A stretch of DNA of 64,000 bases from an uncultured Actinomycetes bacterium. GTDB lineage: Bacteria; Actinomycetota; Acidimicrobiia; Acidimicrobiales; RAAP-2. The translations under genes and the position numbers were made by a program. Position 1 is the first letter of the stretch; the number at the start of each line of letters is the position of its first letter. Below, piece by piece: positions 9,780 to 19,556 of this stretch. The notes below the pieces were generated by a model that was not told where the DNA came from, did no database searches, and worked only from the letters and a program-made list of their open reading frames with translations. The stretch spans positions 184,058 to 248,057 of the forward strand of contig CAIQWC010000040.1 of NCBI GenBank assembly GCA_903875425.1. The letters are read 5' to 3'.

Positions 9780-10336
9780 AGACCAGTCGTACCGGCGACC
9801 ACGGGGTAGACCGTTAAGCCCGGGCAGCCAGGCATTGTGGTCGGAACTTGTACAAAACCCTTGGTGTTGGGTGGCGTCACAAAGAGGACGCTGAAATTCT
9901 GACAGGTGTTCATATTCCCACTCGGGACGTTGACCGCAACCACCATGGCTGATGCACTGTCGCCAGGGGCCAGGGTAACGGTGGACGCTCCCGAAGCACT
10001 AGCGCGGGTGGCACTCTGTGTGTAGCTTTGGCTTGCGTTTCTGCCATCAACGCCTGGGTAACCATGCATAACGCAGGTCGTTCCACCGGTATTTTTGAAT
10101 ATCAAAGGAGCATTGACGTGTCCGGCGCCAGCCTCGCCTTGTGCAAGCGAAATGGCTAGATTTCCAACCGTGCAGTTCGGTAGAGCTGGTGCGGTCGATG
10201 TCGTCGAAGGATTCGGCATGGTGGTTGGCGTCATGGTCGTTGGTGTTGACGAGTTCGAGTGCGACCGCAGCGATATCAAGAGGGTGACACTCAGCGCCAC
10301 GACGGCTACGAGTAAGAGTCCAATAATTTTCCTCAT
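9776..10336 (-). CDS. Exported DUF4232 protein
   Basis: 186 residues. An N-terminal hydrophobic helix (about residues 4-24) serves as a signal or anchor, followed by a Thr/Ser/Pro linker (STPTTMTPTTMPNPSTTSTAP) and a DUF4232 domain from about residue 53: NCTVGNLAISLAQGEAGAGH, FKNTGGTTCVMHGYPGV and a C-terminal strand pair. The domain is common in secreted actinobacterial proteins and has no proven function. A TAGGTT box lies seven bases before the ATG. Its end overlaps the SDR stop by four bases, a convergent arrangement. Confidence 0.8.
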   Translation of the reverse strand: MRKIIGLLLVAVVALSVTLLISLRSHSNSSTPTTMTPTTMPNPSTTSTAPALPNCTVGNLAISLAQGEAGAGHVNAPLIFKNTGGTTCVMHGYPGVDGRNASQSYTQSATRASASGASTVTLAPGDSASAMVVAVNVPSGNMNTCQNFSVLFVTPPNTKGFVQVPTTMPGCPGLTVYPVVAGTTGL

Positions 10337-10343
10337 GGATCAG

Positions 10344-10349
10344 AACCTA
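10344..10349 (-). promoter_or_regulatory. Leaderless-type -10 box of DUF4232 gene
   Basis: TAGGTT on the minus strand, seven bases before the ATG at 10336. Confidence 0.45.
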
Positions 10350-10383
10350 GTTGGCATGACGGTCTAAACGGTGGCAGTGGTGC

Positions 10384-11640
10384 TTAGGGACCGGCGAGAA
10401 CGATGATCCTGCCTGGCTGACGCCAATTACTAATGAGGAGTGAACCGGGAGCACTGAGTACGAGGCCGTAGGTGCTGCTGCCTTGGAGCAAGTCGGAAAG
10501 GCCGCTGCGCCAGGGGTTAAGCCGAACGGGGGTGCTAGGGCTGACGCCTTGGCCGAAGAGCCGATGGGTACTTGGTCCAGGGATGGCGACGAGGACACCT
10601 TGGGTGTACGCCACGGCGAGAAGATCACCGGCTTTCGTAAAGACAAACTGGCCACCGCCACCAGACCCTAAAGCCTTCGTGAGCGCACCGTGGCCGCCCG
10701 GGTTCAACAATGCAAAGGTATTGGCGGTGAGTCGTTGACCAAATAACTTGTGCGTGCTTGCCGCAAGCACACCGATGTGAGCCGTTTCGCTTGAGGTAGA
10801 TGTGGCGTTGTAATCACCAATGAGAAGGTCGCCGAAATTATCGAAACCCAGACTGTCGACTTGGTAGATGCCCGCAGTGGCAGCTGCGAGAACGCTTGGC
10901 GTATTCGCTAAGAATGCTTGTCCGAAAATCGGAGAACGTTTCTTTGCGATAACGATTACTTGATCAGGGCCCTGCACCGCAATGAAGAGATTGCCTGAAG
11001 CATCCTCAACAATCTGATCTGGAGCGCCGGCTTGCAGAACCGAGGGGTTCTTAGGATTTTGTGCCGGCCACGTATTCAGCAGTGTTCCGAGTCGACCAGT
11101 ACCGCCTGGATTAAAGGTAGTCGGGGTATTGGCAGTGACGCGCTGGCCGTAGAGCGTGGTCGTCTTCGTGGGAATTACGGTGATGCTATTGCTGGTCCAG
11201 TTGGTCATGTAGAGATTTCCCGCGCTGTCAACAAAGGTGCCAAGGCATTCGCCGACTTGCTGTGAGAACACAGAGGGAGAGAGTGCTCCGGCCGGAACCA
11301 ATGACATGGCGCGGTTTGCCTGTGCGGCGACACCAAATAATGTTGTGGTCTTTGCTGGAACTGCAATCAAGGTTCCCGATTGGGTGCAGGTCCAGAAGGT
11401 GCCGTCGGGTCCGATGGTTTCTAAGCCGGGACCGCCGCTAGCGAGAGAGCGAAGGGCGGCGTTGCCACCGGGACTAAAGACGGCAGCTCGATGGTTAGTA
11501 ATTTGCTGGCCGTAGACCACCTGACTCGATGGGGCACTCGCTTCGACTCTGGCAGCGTTGGCCATGATCGTGATGGCGACGCACGTGAGAACAGCGGTGC
11601 TTGATCGACGTATCGTGGCCACCGTCGCGGAGGAGAGCAT
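10384..11640 (-). CDS. Secreted six-repeat (NHL-like propeller) protein
   Basis: 418 residues, not assignable to a characterised family. Residues 1-35 form a signal peptide ending near ARVEAS. Six repeats follow, each opening with a (Y/F)G(Q) turn and then a TANTPxxxNPGG-like strand and a Gly/Leu-rich turn; the marker glycines are residues 44, 103, 165, 240, 301 and 363, a period of about 60. Between them are strands such as GNLYMTNW and GDLLIGDYN that resemble NHL/SMP-30 propeller blades. A six-bladed secreted propeller is the likely fold. Ligand and role are unknown. A TAACCT box precedes the ATG by seven bases. Confidence 0.7.
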   Translation of the reverse strand: MLSSATVATIRRSSTAVLTCVAITIMANAARVEASAPSSQVVYGQQITNHRAAVFSPGGNAALRSLASGGPGLETIGPDGTFWTCTQSGTLIAVPAKTTTLFGVAAQANRAMSLVPAGALSPSVFSQQVGECLGTFVDSAGNLYMTNWTSNSITVIPTKTTTLYGQRVTANTPTTFNPGGTGRLGTLLNTWPAQNPKNPSVLQAGAPDQIVEDASGNLFIAVQGPDQVIVIAKKRSPIFGQAFLANTPSVLAAATAGIYQVDSLGFDNFGDLLIGDYNATSTSSETAHIGVLAASTHKLFGQRLTANTFALLNPGGHGALTKALGSGGGGQFVFTKAGDLLAVAYTQGVLVAIPGPSTHRLFGQGVSPSTPVRLNPWRSGLSDLLQGSSTYGLVLSAPGSLLISNWRQPGRIIVLAGP

Positions 11641-11647
11641 GGCTAAG

Positions 11648-11653
11648 AGGTTA
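11648..11653 (-). promoter_or_regulatory. Leaderless-type -10 box of six-repeat protein gene
   Basis: TAACCT on the minus strand, seven bases before the ATG at 11640. Confidence 0.45.
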
Positions 11654-11813
11654 GCTGGAGCCGCTGCTCTTGAAGGGCCAGCTTCGTGGATCTTGAGATG
11701 TGCCTAGGTCACGCCGAAGACTGCGACGCCACAGTCAGTGTTTTAACCCTGATGCTAGGGCGACCATCGCGGGCCTTAGGTAGGATCAAGGTTTCAGGGT
11801 GCGGGGGGCGTAG

Positions 11814-13601
11814 GTGAGCAGACGTGAATTGGCGAGCGCCCCAAGGGCGGCATGGTCGATAGCTGACAACCCTGATCGCTTTGCGTCACGAGTTCGGGCG
11901 CACGAAGCGCCGAGCCGTATTCCGCAACGGTGGAAACACGTTTTGTATTGTCTGGTTCTTCTCGCGATGCCAGTGGTCTATCTGGCCTCAGTGCGGTCAT
12001 CGCTGAGTGCCCCCTTTTGGTTTGATGAGCAGTGGGTGGCCAACAATCTTTCTCTGCCTGGACATTTCTGGATCATCCCAATACAGAACCAAGCACCGGT
12101 AGCGGCGGGCTGGTTCTTTCTCGCGCGGGGGGTATCACTGCTCGTTGGAAGCACGGAGTCGACGCTACGAAGTGTCGGTGCTGCCGCCTTTATTGCCGCG
12201 TTCCCCCTTATATTTTTTTACAGCCGACGATTTGTGGGTAATTTCACAGCCTTTGTCTTCGCTCCACTCGTGATGTTTTCGTCGCTAATTTTAAGTTACG
12301 TATTGCAACTCAAAGAATATGAAATCGATATCAGTGCCACGGTCTTGATTTTAATTTTGTTCCGAGTGGGCTCTACGACAGCGGGACCGCGCAGAACGCT
12401 TGTGATGTGGGCCTGCGGTGCGGGGACGGCGCTCTGTTGCTGCGCTAGCCTTCCCGCGATCTTTGTTCTTGCGCCCTTGATGGGACTTGTCGCATACCGA
12501 GTCGTTCGCGCTCGCCGCCTTGATCAATTTTCAATGGCTCAAGGCGTCGCTTCCCTAGTTGCCCTCGTCCACATGAAATATTTTGTTCTGGCCCAGAATC
12601 AAATAACACAGCACGGGAAATGGAATCCCCATGGGTACTGGTTCCCCCAATTTTTTCCGAGTTTACAAAGCGGTAAGGCAGCCGGATTCGTGGTGGGTGG
12701 CTTCTTTGATTTCTTCCGGCTGCCCTTCGTGGTTTGGAGGAACTTCAATGTCGAAGCGCCAGTTCCAACGATCGGGAATGCGGCTGCATGGCTTCTTGGC
12801 TTCGTAGTTTTACTTTCATTTCTGGTCGGGCTGATCTCGCTCCTGCAGTCCCGAGGTGGCCAAGAACTTCTTGCGGCCACGCTGGGCTCGCTTCTCTTAC
12901 TGCTCGTTGGATCCATGGTGCACCGATGGCCGTGGGGATTTGAAAGAACGAACTTATTCGTAGTTCCCTTGATTTATTTGGTGGCGCTCGTGGGCCTCTA
13001 TCGGGTCGCCAGATTTATGCCTGGTCGGTGGGTCCCTTTGGCGAAGGTGTCGGCGGGTGCAAGGCTACTGGCCCTTGGGGCAAGAATTTTGGTTGGTGTT
13101 CTTGCGGTGAGCTTCGTAATGTTCGATATGCACTCAATTTCAGACTCACGGGCAACGCTCCTTGCCACGGTCAAGGCTGAAAATAATCCCGCGGCAATCA
13201 GTGGCACGACCCCATATGGGAGCGAACTTCGAAGTGCAGTCGCGGAAGTTGCTCAAGAAGCACGGAGTAAAAGTATCGTGCTGGTGGTATTCGGGGACAT
13301 GGCGATTCAAGGGTGGCACTATTACCAGTTTGAATATGGAGGAAATCAAGAATCGCTCGCTAGCCGAGTGAGTGCGGCGCGGACCTACTTCACGCTCTCA
13401 CCTGCTTCCGCAGGTGAGACGCAACGTCTCGCCACGTTCCAACCTGACCAACTTGATATTTATTTACCGGCCTACACCCCATGGACCACCCGGGACGTGT
13501 TCCTTAACGCAGCGAAACGTGCTGGATATTGCTCAAAACCAGAACATATTTCCTTTACCGATTCAGGTGACATTTACGTGATGGGTAGAGGCTGTCGATA
13601 G
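11814..13601 (+). CDS. Polytopic membrane protein, GT39/PMT-like glycosyltransferase
   Basis: 595 residues with about ten hydrophobic segments. After a 45-residue cytoplasmic tail comes the first membrane helix, and then a periplasmic loop with FWFDEQW near residue 68, the acidic motif expected of GT-C enzymes that use polyprenyl-phosphate sugars. Further helices run to about residue 430, and a soluble C-terminal domain of about 160 residues follows. It probably transfers a sugar outside the membrane. The start is the GTG at 11814; a TAGGAT box lies about 30 bases upstream. Local AT-richness is slightly higher than in the neighbours. Family assignment is tentative. Confidence 0.65.
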   Translation: MSRRELASAPRAAWSIADNPDRFASRVRAHEAPSRIPQRWKHVLYCLVLLAMPVVYLASVRSSLSAPFWFDEQWVANNLSLPGHFWIIPIQNQAPVAAGWFFLARGVSLLVGSTESTLRSVGAAAFIAAFPLIFFYSRRFVGNFTAFVFAPLVMFSSLILSYVLQLKEYEIDISATVLILILFRVGSTTAGPRRTLVMWACGAGTALCCCASLPAIFVLAPLMGLVAYRVVRARRLDQFSMAQGVASLVALVHMKYFVLAQNQITQHGKWNPHGYWFPQFFPSLQSGKAAGFVVGGFFDFFRLPFVVWRNFNVEAPVPTIGNAAAWLLGFVVLLSFLVGLISLLQSRGGQELLAATLGSLLLLLVGSMVHRWPWGFERTNLFVVPLIYLVALVGLYRVARFMPGRWVPLAKVSAGARLLALGARILVGVLAVSFVMFDMHSISDSRATLLATVKAENNPAAISGTTPYGSELRSAVAEVAQEARSKSIVLVVFGDMAIQGWHYYQFEYGGNQESLASRVSAARTYFTLSPASAGETQRLATFQPDQLDIYLPAYTPWTTRDVFLNAAKRAGYCSKPEHISFTDSGDIYVMGRGCR

Positions 13602-13646
13602 CAATGCGCACCCGCTTCGGGACTTCCTGCGACCATGCGCAACCTC

Positions 13647-13665
13647 AAGGGCTGAGCCAGCCCTT
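13647..13665 (+). terminator. Possible terminator hairpin
   Basis: AAGGGCT, a five-base loop and AGCCCTT form a perfect seven-pair stem 45 bases after the membrane protein gene. Only three T follow, so it is a weak intrinsic terminator at best. Confidence 0.35.
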
Positions 13666-13772
13666 TGGCTCGACCATATCTACGGCTGGGGCGATCGTGG
13701 CAAGACGGCTCATGGAAACCAGGGCATGCGGCGTTTTCGCGGCCTCATCTCTTATCCCCATGGATTTGACCT

Positions 13773-13847
13773 TGGTGCCCCCGGCAGGATTCGAACCTGC
13801 GCACATGGCTTCGGAGGCCAATGCTCTATCCCCTGAGCTACGAGAGC
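13773..13847 (-). tRNA. tRNA-Arg (anticodon CCG)
   Basis: Complete cloverleaf on the minus strand: acceptor GCTCTCG paired with CGGGGGC (two wobble pairs), D arm TAGCTCAG, anticodon loop CTCCGAA giving CCG (reads CGG), T arm GCAGG-TTCGAAT-CCTGC, discriminator A and encoded CCA. It lies just before lysA, at the far end of the argS-lysA accessory block. Confidence 0.95.
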
Positions 13848-13900
13848 GCTTGCTTGCCCATCGTAACCCTGTTGTGCCCGGTAATTGCCACGGCGCGTCC

Positions 13901-13906
13901 TAGGCT
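13901..13906 (+). promoter_or_regulatory. Leaderless-type -10 box of lysA
   Basis: TAGGCT ending six bases before the ATG at 13913; no ribosome site fits between. Confidence 0.5.
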
Positions 13907-13912
13907 CAAGAG

Positions 13913-15196
13913 ATGCCAGTGTCAGACCCCCTTGAATTTTCGCTCCTACCCCTGACCTCCACAGTCAATGAGCACGGCCACCTCGACATTGGTGGCTGTG
14001 ACGTCGTGGCTTTGGCTGAGCAGTTTGGGACTCCTCTCTTCGTCTATGACGAGCACCATCTCCACATGAAATGTCAAGAAGCTGCCCGAGCCTTTGACGA
14101 CGGAGTGGCCTTCGCGTCGAAGTCTTTTCTCAGTCGCGCCATGGCCTCACTAGCCGCTTCAGAGGGTCTCTGCATCGACGTGGCTTCTGGGGGTGAGATG
14201 GCGGTTGCCCTGGCGGCTGGCGTAAGCGCTGATCGCATCGTGTTCCACGGCAACAATAAATCTCTCGATGAGCTTGTGTACGCCATTACGGTCAAAGTAC
14301 GGCACATCGTGATCGATTCCTTCGACGAAATTGACCGCATAGAGCGCTTGGTTGATGCGGCTCAGCCCACCTCGGTGTTACTGCGTGTGACTCCCGGCGT
14401 TGAAGCCCATACGCACGAATTTATTCGTACTGGTCAAGAGGACTCAAAGTTTGGGTTTTCGGTGGCATCGGGCTCAGCACTTCAGGCAGTCGAGCGCCTG
14501 CGTTCCATGCCGGGTATTCACCTAGCTGGTATTCACGCTCATATCGGGAGTCAAGTCTTTGATGTTTCATCATTCGCTGAAGCGGCTGGGATTCTCGCAG
14601 CCTTTTTTATTCCTCTCGGACTCGACGAACTCTGCGTTGGTGGAGGACTTGGCGTGGCTTACCTCAACGGTGAACGAGCAGCAACGATCACCGAGTGGGG
14701 GGCATCAGTACGAGGCGCCCTTCGCGACGCTGGGGTCCCTGACACGGTCAAGGTGACGGCCGAACCCGGTCGAGCCATCGTTGCCGCTGCTGCCATCACG
14801 CTCTACCGAGTGGGAACGATTAAGTATCTCCCTGGGATACGTACCTACGTCGCGGTCGATGGTGGCATGAGCGATAACCCACGCCCGATTCTCTATGGAT
14901 CGGGCTACGAGGCTTTTGATCCGGCTCGAGTGCTCGCACCGAGACCAGACTGTGTGCGCCTCGTTGGTAAGCACTGCGAAAGTGGGGATGTCATCGTGCC
15001 TGACGCCCAGGTACCCGACGGCATCGCCGTTGGTGACCTCCTTGCGACACCGGTAACGGGGGCGTACGGATATTCCATGGCGTCGAACTACAACCGGGTG
15101 ACCCGGCCGGCTGTCGTCTTTGTGCGTGATGGGCAGGCCCGCCTCGTTCTGCGCCGGGAGACCGACGAAGATCTGATGGCGCTTGAAGTCGAGTAA
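13913..15196 (+). CDS. lysA: Diaminopimelate decarboxylase
   Basis: Last step of lysine synthesis: meso-diaminopimelate to lysine plus CO2, PLP-dependent, cytosolic. 427 residues, fold type III (alanine-racemase-like barrel). The PLP lysine is in FASKSFLS near residue 65; HAHIGSQ and the Gly-rich GGGLGVAY bind phosphate; the CESGDVI segment brings the active-site Cys and Asp from the partner subunit. It begins a unit with hom and thrC, as in many actinobacteria. The message appears leaderless. Confidence 0.97.
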   Translation: MPVSDPLEFSLLPLTSTVNEHGHLDIGGCDVVALAEQFGTPLFVYDEHHLHMKCQEAARAFDDGVAFASKSFLSRAMASLAASEGLCIDVASGGEMAVALAAGVSADRIVFHGNNKSLDELVYAITVKVRHIVIDSFDEIDRIERLVDAAQPTSVLLRVTPGVEAHTHEFIRTGQEDSKFGFSVASGSALQAVERLRSMPGIHLAGIHAHIGSQVFDVSSFAEAAGILAAFFIPLGLDELCVGGGLGVAYLNGERAATITEWGASVRGALRDAGVPDTVKVTAEPGRAIVAAAAITLYRVGTIKYLPGIRTYVAVDGGMSDNPRPILYGSGYEAFDPARVLAPRPDCVRLVGKHCESGDVIVPDAQVPDGIAVGDLLATPVTGAYGYSMASNYNRVTRPAVVFVRDGQARLVLRRETDEDLMALEVE

Positions 15197-15224
15197 CTGA
15201 TCGGGACCCCGCCTCGGCCCCGAC

Positions 15225-15230
15225 TAGCGT
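15225..15230 (+). promoter_or_regulatory. Leaderless-type -10 box of hom
   Basis: TAGCGT ending six bases before the GTG at 15237; identical box and spacing to the promoter at 4346. Confidence 0.5.
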
Positions 15231-15236
15231 TGAGTC

Positions 15237-16559
15237 GTGGCAAAAGGTGGACGCAAAACGATTCGAATAGGCCTCTTGGGCTGTGGCAACGTGGGCGCAG
15301 CCTTAAGCAGTTTGTTAACCGACCCCGTGGGGCAGGCAACACTGATTGAGCGTGCCGGTGTGTCGGTGGAGCTCGTAGCCATTGGCGTTAATGACCTCAC
15401 GAAGCGTCGCTCCGACCAATCGTGGTTTCCCTCCCATCTCTTGACCAAGGATCTTGTCGGAATAGTGGCCAGAGAAGACGTCGATGTCATTGTGGAACTA
15501 CTGGGCGGCATTGAACCTGCGGGCAGCTTGATCACCGCGGCGCTCGAATCGGGCAAAGCGGTCGTGAGCGCGAATAAGGCACTACTCGCCGAACGGGGAG
15601 TCACCTTGGAGCGGTTAGCCGAATCCAAAGCCGTTGATCTTGCCTATGAGGCAGCAGTTGCCGGGGCCATCCCCATTATTCGTACCTTGCGTGAATCACT
15701 CGCTGGCGAAGAAATCTACCGAGTGATGGGCATCGTGAATGGCACGACAAACTTTATTTTGAGCAAGATGACCGCCGAAGGGCTTGCCTATGACGATGCA
15801 ATCGAACAAGCACAGCGTCTGGGGTATGCCGAGCATGATCCCAGTGCTGATGTTGAGGGCTACGACGCTGCGGCGAAGGCGGCGATCCTCGCCGGCTTGG
15901 CTTTTGACGCCACGATTGGCCTAGAGCAGGTCCACTGTGAGGGCATTACCAAGCTACGCAGCATTGATCTGGCCTATGCCTCCAAGATGGGTTATAGCGT
16001 TAAGTTGCTTGCCATTGCCGAACGAAGAGGCGATGGTGCATCGGTACGCGTACACCCAGCAATGCTTCCCCTCTCTCACCCCTTGGCCTCGGTTGATGAA
16101 GCCATGAACGCGGTGTTCGTTGAGGGTGCGGCATCGGGCCCCATCATGCTCTACGGCCAAGGGGCAGGGGGGATGGCCACCGCCTCTGCGGTACTCGGTG
16201 ATCTCATCGATGTGGCGAGAAATCAAGTTGCCGGTACCTTCCGCGCTCCTCCTCGACGCCATGCGTCTCTGGCTGCGATTTCTATGACGGATCTTGTCTC
16301 TGAGTTTTACCTCTCTCTTGATGTTGCTGATGAGCCTGGAGTACTCGCGAAGGTGGCCGACGTCTTCGGGAGCCATGGCGTTTCTATCCGCTCGATGGAA
16401 CAATCGGGACTCGGCGATGAAGCACGCCTCGTGTTTTTGACACACGCGGCTCTAGAGCGAGATGTCGCCGCGACCATGGAAGCCCTGAACGGTCTTCGAG
16501 AAGTCGACGCCATTGGCGGCGTCATTCGAGTGGTGGGCGACGAACAGGGTGATCGCTGA
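15237..16559 (+). CDS. hom: Homoserine dehydrogenase
   Basis: Reduces aspartate semialdehyde to homoserine for threonine and methionine. 440 residues. N-terminal NAD(P)-binding GLLGCGNVG, catalytic domain with [11 protein letters not shown] and the [22 protein letters not shown] signature, and a C-terminal ACT domain (about residues 355-425, [21 protein letters not shown]) that usually mediates threonine inhibition. It starts with GTG behind its own putative leaderless promoter and touches thrC at the stop (TGATG). Confidence 0.97.
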   Translation: MAKGGRKTIRIGLLGCGNVGAALSSLLTDPVGQATLIERAGVSVELVAIGVNDLTKRRSDQSWFPSHLLTKDLVGIVAREDVDVIVELLGGIEPAGSLITAALESGKAVVSANKALLAERGVTLERLAESKAVDLAYEAAVAGAIPIIRTLRESLAGEEIYRVMGIVNGTTNFILSKMTAEGLAYDDAIEQAQRLGYAEHDPSADVEGYDAAAKAAILAGLAFDATIGLEQVHCEGITKLRSIDLAYASKMGYSVKLLAIAERRGDGASVRVHPAMLPLSHPLASVDEAMNAVFVEGAASGPIMLYGQGAGGMATASAVLGDLIDVARNQVAGTFRAPPRRHASLAAISMTDLVSEFYLSLDVADEPGVLAKVADVFGSHGVSIRSMEQSGLGDEARLVFLTHAALERDVAATMEALNGLREVDAIGGVIRVVGDEQGDR

Positions 16560-17599
16560 TGGCGTGGCGAGGGTTAATCGAAGAATATCGAGAGTTTTTG
16601 CCCGTAACGGAGGCCACACCCGTTGTTACGCTGCTCGAAGGAGCCACGCCGCTGCTCAGCGCTCCGAGAATCTCAGAGATGGTCGGGGCTACGGTCTACG
16701 TGAAAGTCGAAGGTGCTAATCCCACCGGCTCATTTAAAGACCGTGGCATGACCATGGCAATTTCTAAGGCAGCCGAAGCAGGCGCCAAGGCAGTCGTGTG
16801 CGCTTCTACCGGTAATACCTCTGCTTCTGCGGCGGCCTATGCGGCCCGCGCCGGCATGAACTGCGCGGTGTTAATTCCTGAAGGCGCGATCGCCTTGGGC
16901 AAATTGGCCCAAGCACTTATTCATGGAGCCACGGTGCTGCAAATCGAAGGCAACTTTGATGAGGCACTCGATATCGTGCGAGAGCTGCCCAACTACGCTC
17001 CGGTTACGGTCGTCAATTCCATTAACCCCTACCGCATCGAAGGCCAAAAGACCGGTTCCTTTGAAATTATCGAAGCCCTCGGTGACGCTCCCGATTACCA
17101 CTTCATTCCCGTCGGCAACGCGGGCAACATCACTGCGTACTGGCGCGGGTACGAGGAGTTTCATGCGCACGGGCGTTCATCAAAGCTGCCCAAGATGATG
17201 GGCTTCCAAGCCGCAGGTGCCGCCCCCATCGTCCTCGGCCACAAAGTTGAGGCTCCCGAGACCATTGCAACGGCTATTCGAATTGGCAACCCCGCGAGCT
17301 GGGAATCAGCCTTAGATGCCCGAGACCGATCCGGCGGCGTTGTCGATTCAGTTACGGACGAAGAGATCCTGGCCGCGTATCGGTTACTTGCCACCAAGGA
17401 GTCTGTTTTTTGCGAACCAGCCTCAGCTGCCTCGGTGGCTGGACTTTTGAAGACTGGCGTGGAGCCTGGATCCACGGTGGTGTGCGTGCTGACTGGCAAT
17501 GGCTTGAAAGACCCAGATCGAGCCATTAGCCAGATCAAAGTGCCCTCAGCCATCCCGGCCACCATGGAGGCCATCGTGGCCGCAATGGGGCTTTCTTAG
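16559..17599 (+). CDS. thrC: Threonine synthase
   Basis: PLP enzyme converting O-phosphohomoserine to threonine. 346 residues, the short class typical of actinobacteria. The PLP lysine is in [12 protein letters not shown] near residue 60; the phosphate-binding loop PVGNAGNI and the C-terminal [11 protein letters not shown] are present. The ATG overlaps the hom stop. The homoserine kinase gene thrB, which often follows thrC in this order, is absent; rho comes next after a 233-base leader. Confidence 0.96.
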   Translation: MAWRGLIEEYREFLPVTEATPVVTLLEGATPLLSAPRISEMVGATVYVKVEGANPTGSFKDRGMTMAISKAAEAGAKAVVCASTGNTSASAAAYAARAGMNCAVLIPEGAIALGKLAQALIHGATVLQIEGNFDEALDIVRELPNYAPVTVVNSINPYRIEGQKTGSFEIIEALGDAPDYHFIPVGNAGNITAYWRGYEEFHAHGRSSKLPKMMGFQAAGAAPIVLGHKVEAPETIATAIRIGNPASWESALDARDRSGGVVDSVTDEEILAAYRLLATKESVFCEPASAASVAGLLKTGVEPGSTVVCVLTGNGLKDPDRAISQIKVPSAIPATMEAIVAAMGLS

Positions 17600-17606
17600 C
17601 CAAATC

Positions 17607-17636
17607 TTGCGCAACGGGTCCCTGAGGCACTACGAT
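17607..17636 (+). promoter_or_regulatory. Putative rho promoter
   Basis: TTGCGC, an 18-base spacer and TACGAT, placed just after the thrC stop. It would give rho a leader of about 190 bases. Confidence 0.4.
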
Positions 17637-17707
17637 AGGAGTTGTTCCAGCCGGCGACCATCAGAGGCGCCGAAGACGAGGAACGATCCGGTTTCCATTA
17701 ATCCGCT

Positions 17708-17818
17708 GTGATCGTCCTGAGCCTATGGAGCACCGTGCGACGAAATCTCGAGCACGCCCTCAACCTGGGTTCCACCCGCCACCATGGCACCGTTTGGAAT
17801 TCACCCTCTGAGAAATAG
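17708..17818 (+). CDS. Possible upstream ORF in the rho leader
   Basis: A 36-codon frame starting with GTG and ending in TAG 14 bases before the rho ATG. Its product would begin MIVLSLWSTVRRNLEH. There is no clear ribosome site before it and I do not recognise the peptide. Position suggests it could couple to rho translation, or it may simply be chance in a structured leader. Confidence 0.2.
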   Translation: MIVLSLWSTVRRNLEHALNLGSTRHHGTVWNSPSEK

Positions 17819-17832
17819 GAGGAAGGAAGCAT

Positions 17833-19500
17833 ATGACTTCCGATGTTCAGTTCGGTAGAAATGTCCTTGAGTCCAAGGAGCGCGCCGAACTTCAGACCAT
17901 TGCTGAGCAACTCAGCGTCAAGACGACGACTCGCATGAAAAAGGGCGAGATCATTGAGGGCATCCTCTCCGCCGCTGGCGTGGGGGAAAGCTCCCCCGAG
18001 AGCCCACCGGCCAGGCGTGGTCGACCGCCTAAGGCCGCAGCCAAGTTCGAAGACACCCCGGCTGAAGAACCTGCGAAGGATGCTGGACGTAGTGAATCAT
18101 CGACCGAGACCACCGAGCGTCCCGAGCGTCCCGATCGTCCCGAGCGAAATGACCGCCAAGGTGGTCAGCGCCAGGACCGGCAGCGGAACAACAACCAAGG
18201 GAACTCCCAAGGCCATAACCAAAATAACAATCGCCAGTTCAACAACAATGACGGCGACCCTGGCAACCGCCGTAATGGTCGTCGGCGTCGCGGACGCGAC
18301 GGCCGTCCTGGTGGCGGAGGTGACCGCGACCTCATGGGTTCGGCCGATCTTCCTTACCAAGGCGAACTTATTGAGTGCAAGGGATTACTTGATTTGCGCG
18401 ACGAAGGATATGGCTTCTTGCGCACCGATGGATACCTGCCGAGTAACAAAGACGTCTACGTGTCGATTTCACAGGCCCGGAAGTTTTCACTTCGCAAGGG
18501 TGACGCCATCGAGGGCGCATTCCGCCCAGCTGGATCCAACGAAAAGTATCCGGCGCTGATTCGTATTGACACGGTTGCGGGTATGGATGTCGAAGTTGCC
18601 AAGGATCGGCGACGTTTCGAAGATCTGACACCGCTCTTCCCTGACGAGAAGTTGGCACTGGAGACTCCCGGCGAGCCCCAGAATATGACCACGCGCATCG
18701 TCGACTTGATTAGCCCTATTGGCAAGGGCCAGCGTGGCCTTATTGTTTCGCCACCCAAGGCGGGTAAAACCTCGGTCGTCAAGCAAATCGCTAAGTCCAT
18801 CGAGAACAACAATCCAGAAGTTCACCTCATGGTCTTGTTGGTCGACGAGCGCCCTGAAGAAGTGACCGACATGCGCCGAAGCGTCAAGGGCGAAGTGATC
18901 GCTTCCACCTTCGACAGGCCCTCCGACGAACACACTGCGGTCTCTGAGCTAGCCATCGAGCGCGCGAAGCGTCTCGTTGAGCTCGGTCAAGACGTGGTCA
19001 TCATCTTGGACGGCATTACCCGCCTGGCTCGCGCGTACAACATCTCGGCGCCGGCCACGGGTCGCATCATGTCTGGTGGTGTTGATTCTGGGGCGCTGTA
19101 TCCGCCGAAGAAGTTCTTTGGTGCCGCTCGCAATATTGAAGAAGGTGGTTCGCTCACCATCTTGGCCACGGCTCTCGTGGAGACTGGCTCCAAGATGGAC
19201 GAAGTGATCTTCGAAGAGTTCAAGGGAACTGGCAACATGGAGCTTCGCCTCGATCGTCGTTTGGCAGAGCGTCGCCTCTACCCAGCCATCGACGTGAACG
19301 CCTCGTCCACGCGTCACGAGGAGCTACTGTTCGACCGTGGTCAGCTCCAACAAGTGTGGGCCCTTCGCCGCGTTCTCAATGCGCTTAACCAAGAAGGTAG
19401 CGGTGCCGCTGGCCTGGAACTGTTAATGGACAAGATCAAGACCACCGACTCAAATGACGAGTTTTTGGCGGAAATCGCTAAGCAACGCCCCGCCGGTTGA
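17833..19500 (+). CDS. rho: Transcription termination factor Rho
   Basis: Hexameric RNA-dependent ATPase that ends transcription. 555 residues, longer than the E. coli form because of an insertion. The N-terminal Rho_N helix bundle is residues 8-50. A disordered Arg/Asn/Gln/Gly-rich stretch covers about 55-170, including an [13 protein letters not shown] repeat, as seen in actinobacterial Rho. The cold-shock-like RNA-binding domain follows (about 180-255, DEGYGFLR). The ATPase has the Walker A PPKAGKTS near residue 306 and [12 protein letters not shown]; the R-loop/Q-loop block and the C-terminal arginine-finger region are normal. The ribosome site is AGGAGGAAG. The long leader may allow autoregulation. 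Confidence 0.98.
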   Translation: MTSDVQFGRNVLESKERAELQTIAEQLSVKTTTRMKKGEIIEGILSAAGVGESSPESPPARRGRPPKAAAKFEDTPAEEPAKDAGRSESSTETTERPERPDRPERNDRQGGQRQDRQRNNNQGNSQGHNQNNNRQFNNNDGDPGNRRNGRRRRGRDGRPGGGGDRDLMGSADLPYQGELIECKGLLDLRDEGYGFLRTDGYLPSNKDVYVSISQARKFSLRKGDAIEGAFRPAGSNEKYPALIRIDTVAGMDVEVAKDRRRFEDLTPLFPDEKLALETPGEPQNMTTRIVDLISPIGKGQRGLIVSPPKAGKTSVVKQIAKSIENNNPEVHLMVLLVDERPEEVTDMRRSVKGEVIASTFDRPSDEHTAVSELAIERAKRLVELGQDVVIILDGITRLARAYNISAPATGRIMSGGVDSGALYPPKKFFGAARNIEEGGSLTILATALVETGSKMDEVIFEEFKGTGNMELRLDRRLAERRLYPAIDVNASSTRHEELLFDRGQLQQVWALRRVLNALNQEGSGAAGLELLMDKIKTTDSNDEFLAEIAKQRPAG

Positions 19501-19524
19501 GATTCTCCAAAACTGATCTAGAAT
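19497..19524 (+). promoter_or_regulatory. Putative rpmE promoter
   Basis: TTGAGA, a 16-base spacer and TAGAAT; the -35 element overlaps the rho stop codon. rpmE follows 32 bases later. Confidence 0.4.
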
Positions 19525-19556
19525 TGCTATCCCGCTAAGAGGAGCGAAGAATCACC

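Noticed and set aside
13604..13903. 99-codon frame across the tRNA-Arg
   Set aside because: Its middle (PPAGFEPAHMASEANALSPELRER) is the well-known false translation of a tRNA gene read antisense.
18097..18360. Minus-strand hydrophobic frame inside rho
   Set aside because: Arises from the repetitive Arg/Asn/Gly-coding stretch of rho.
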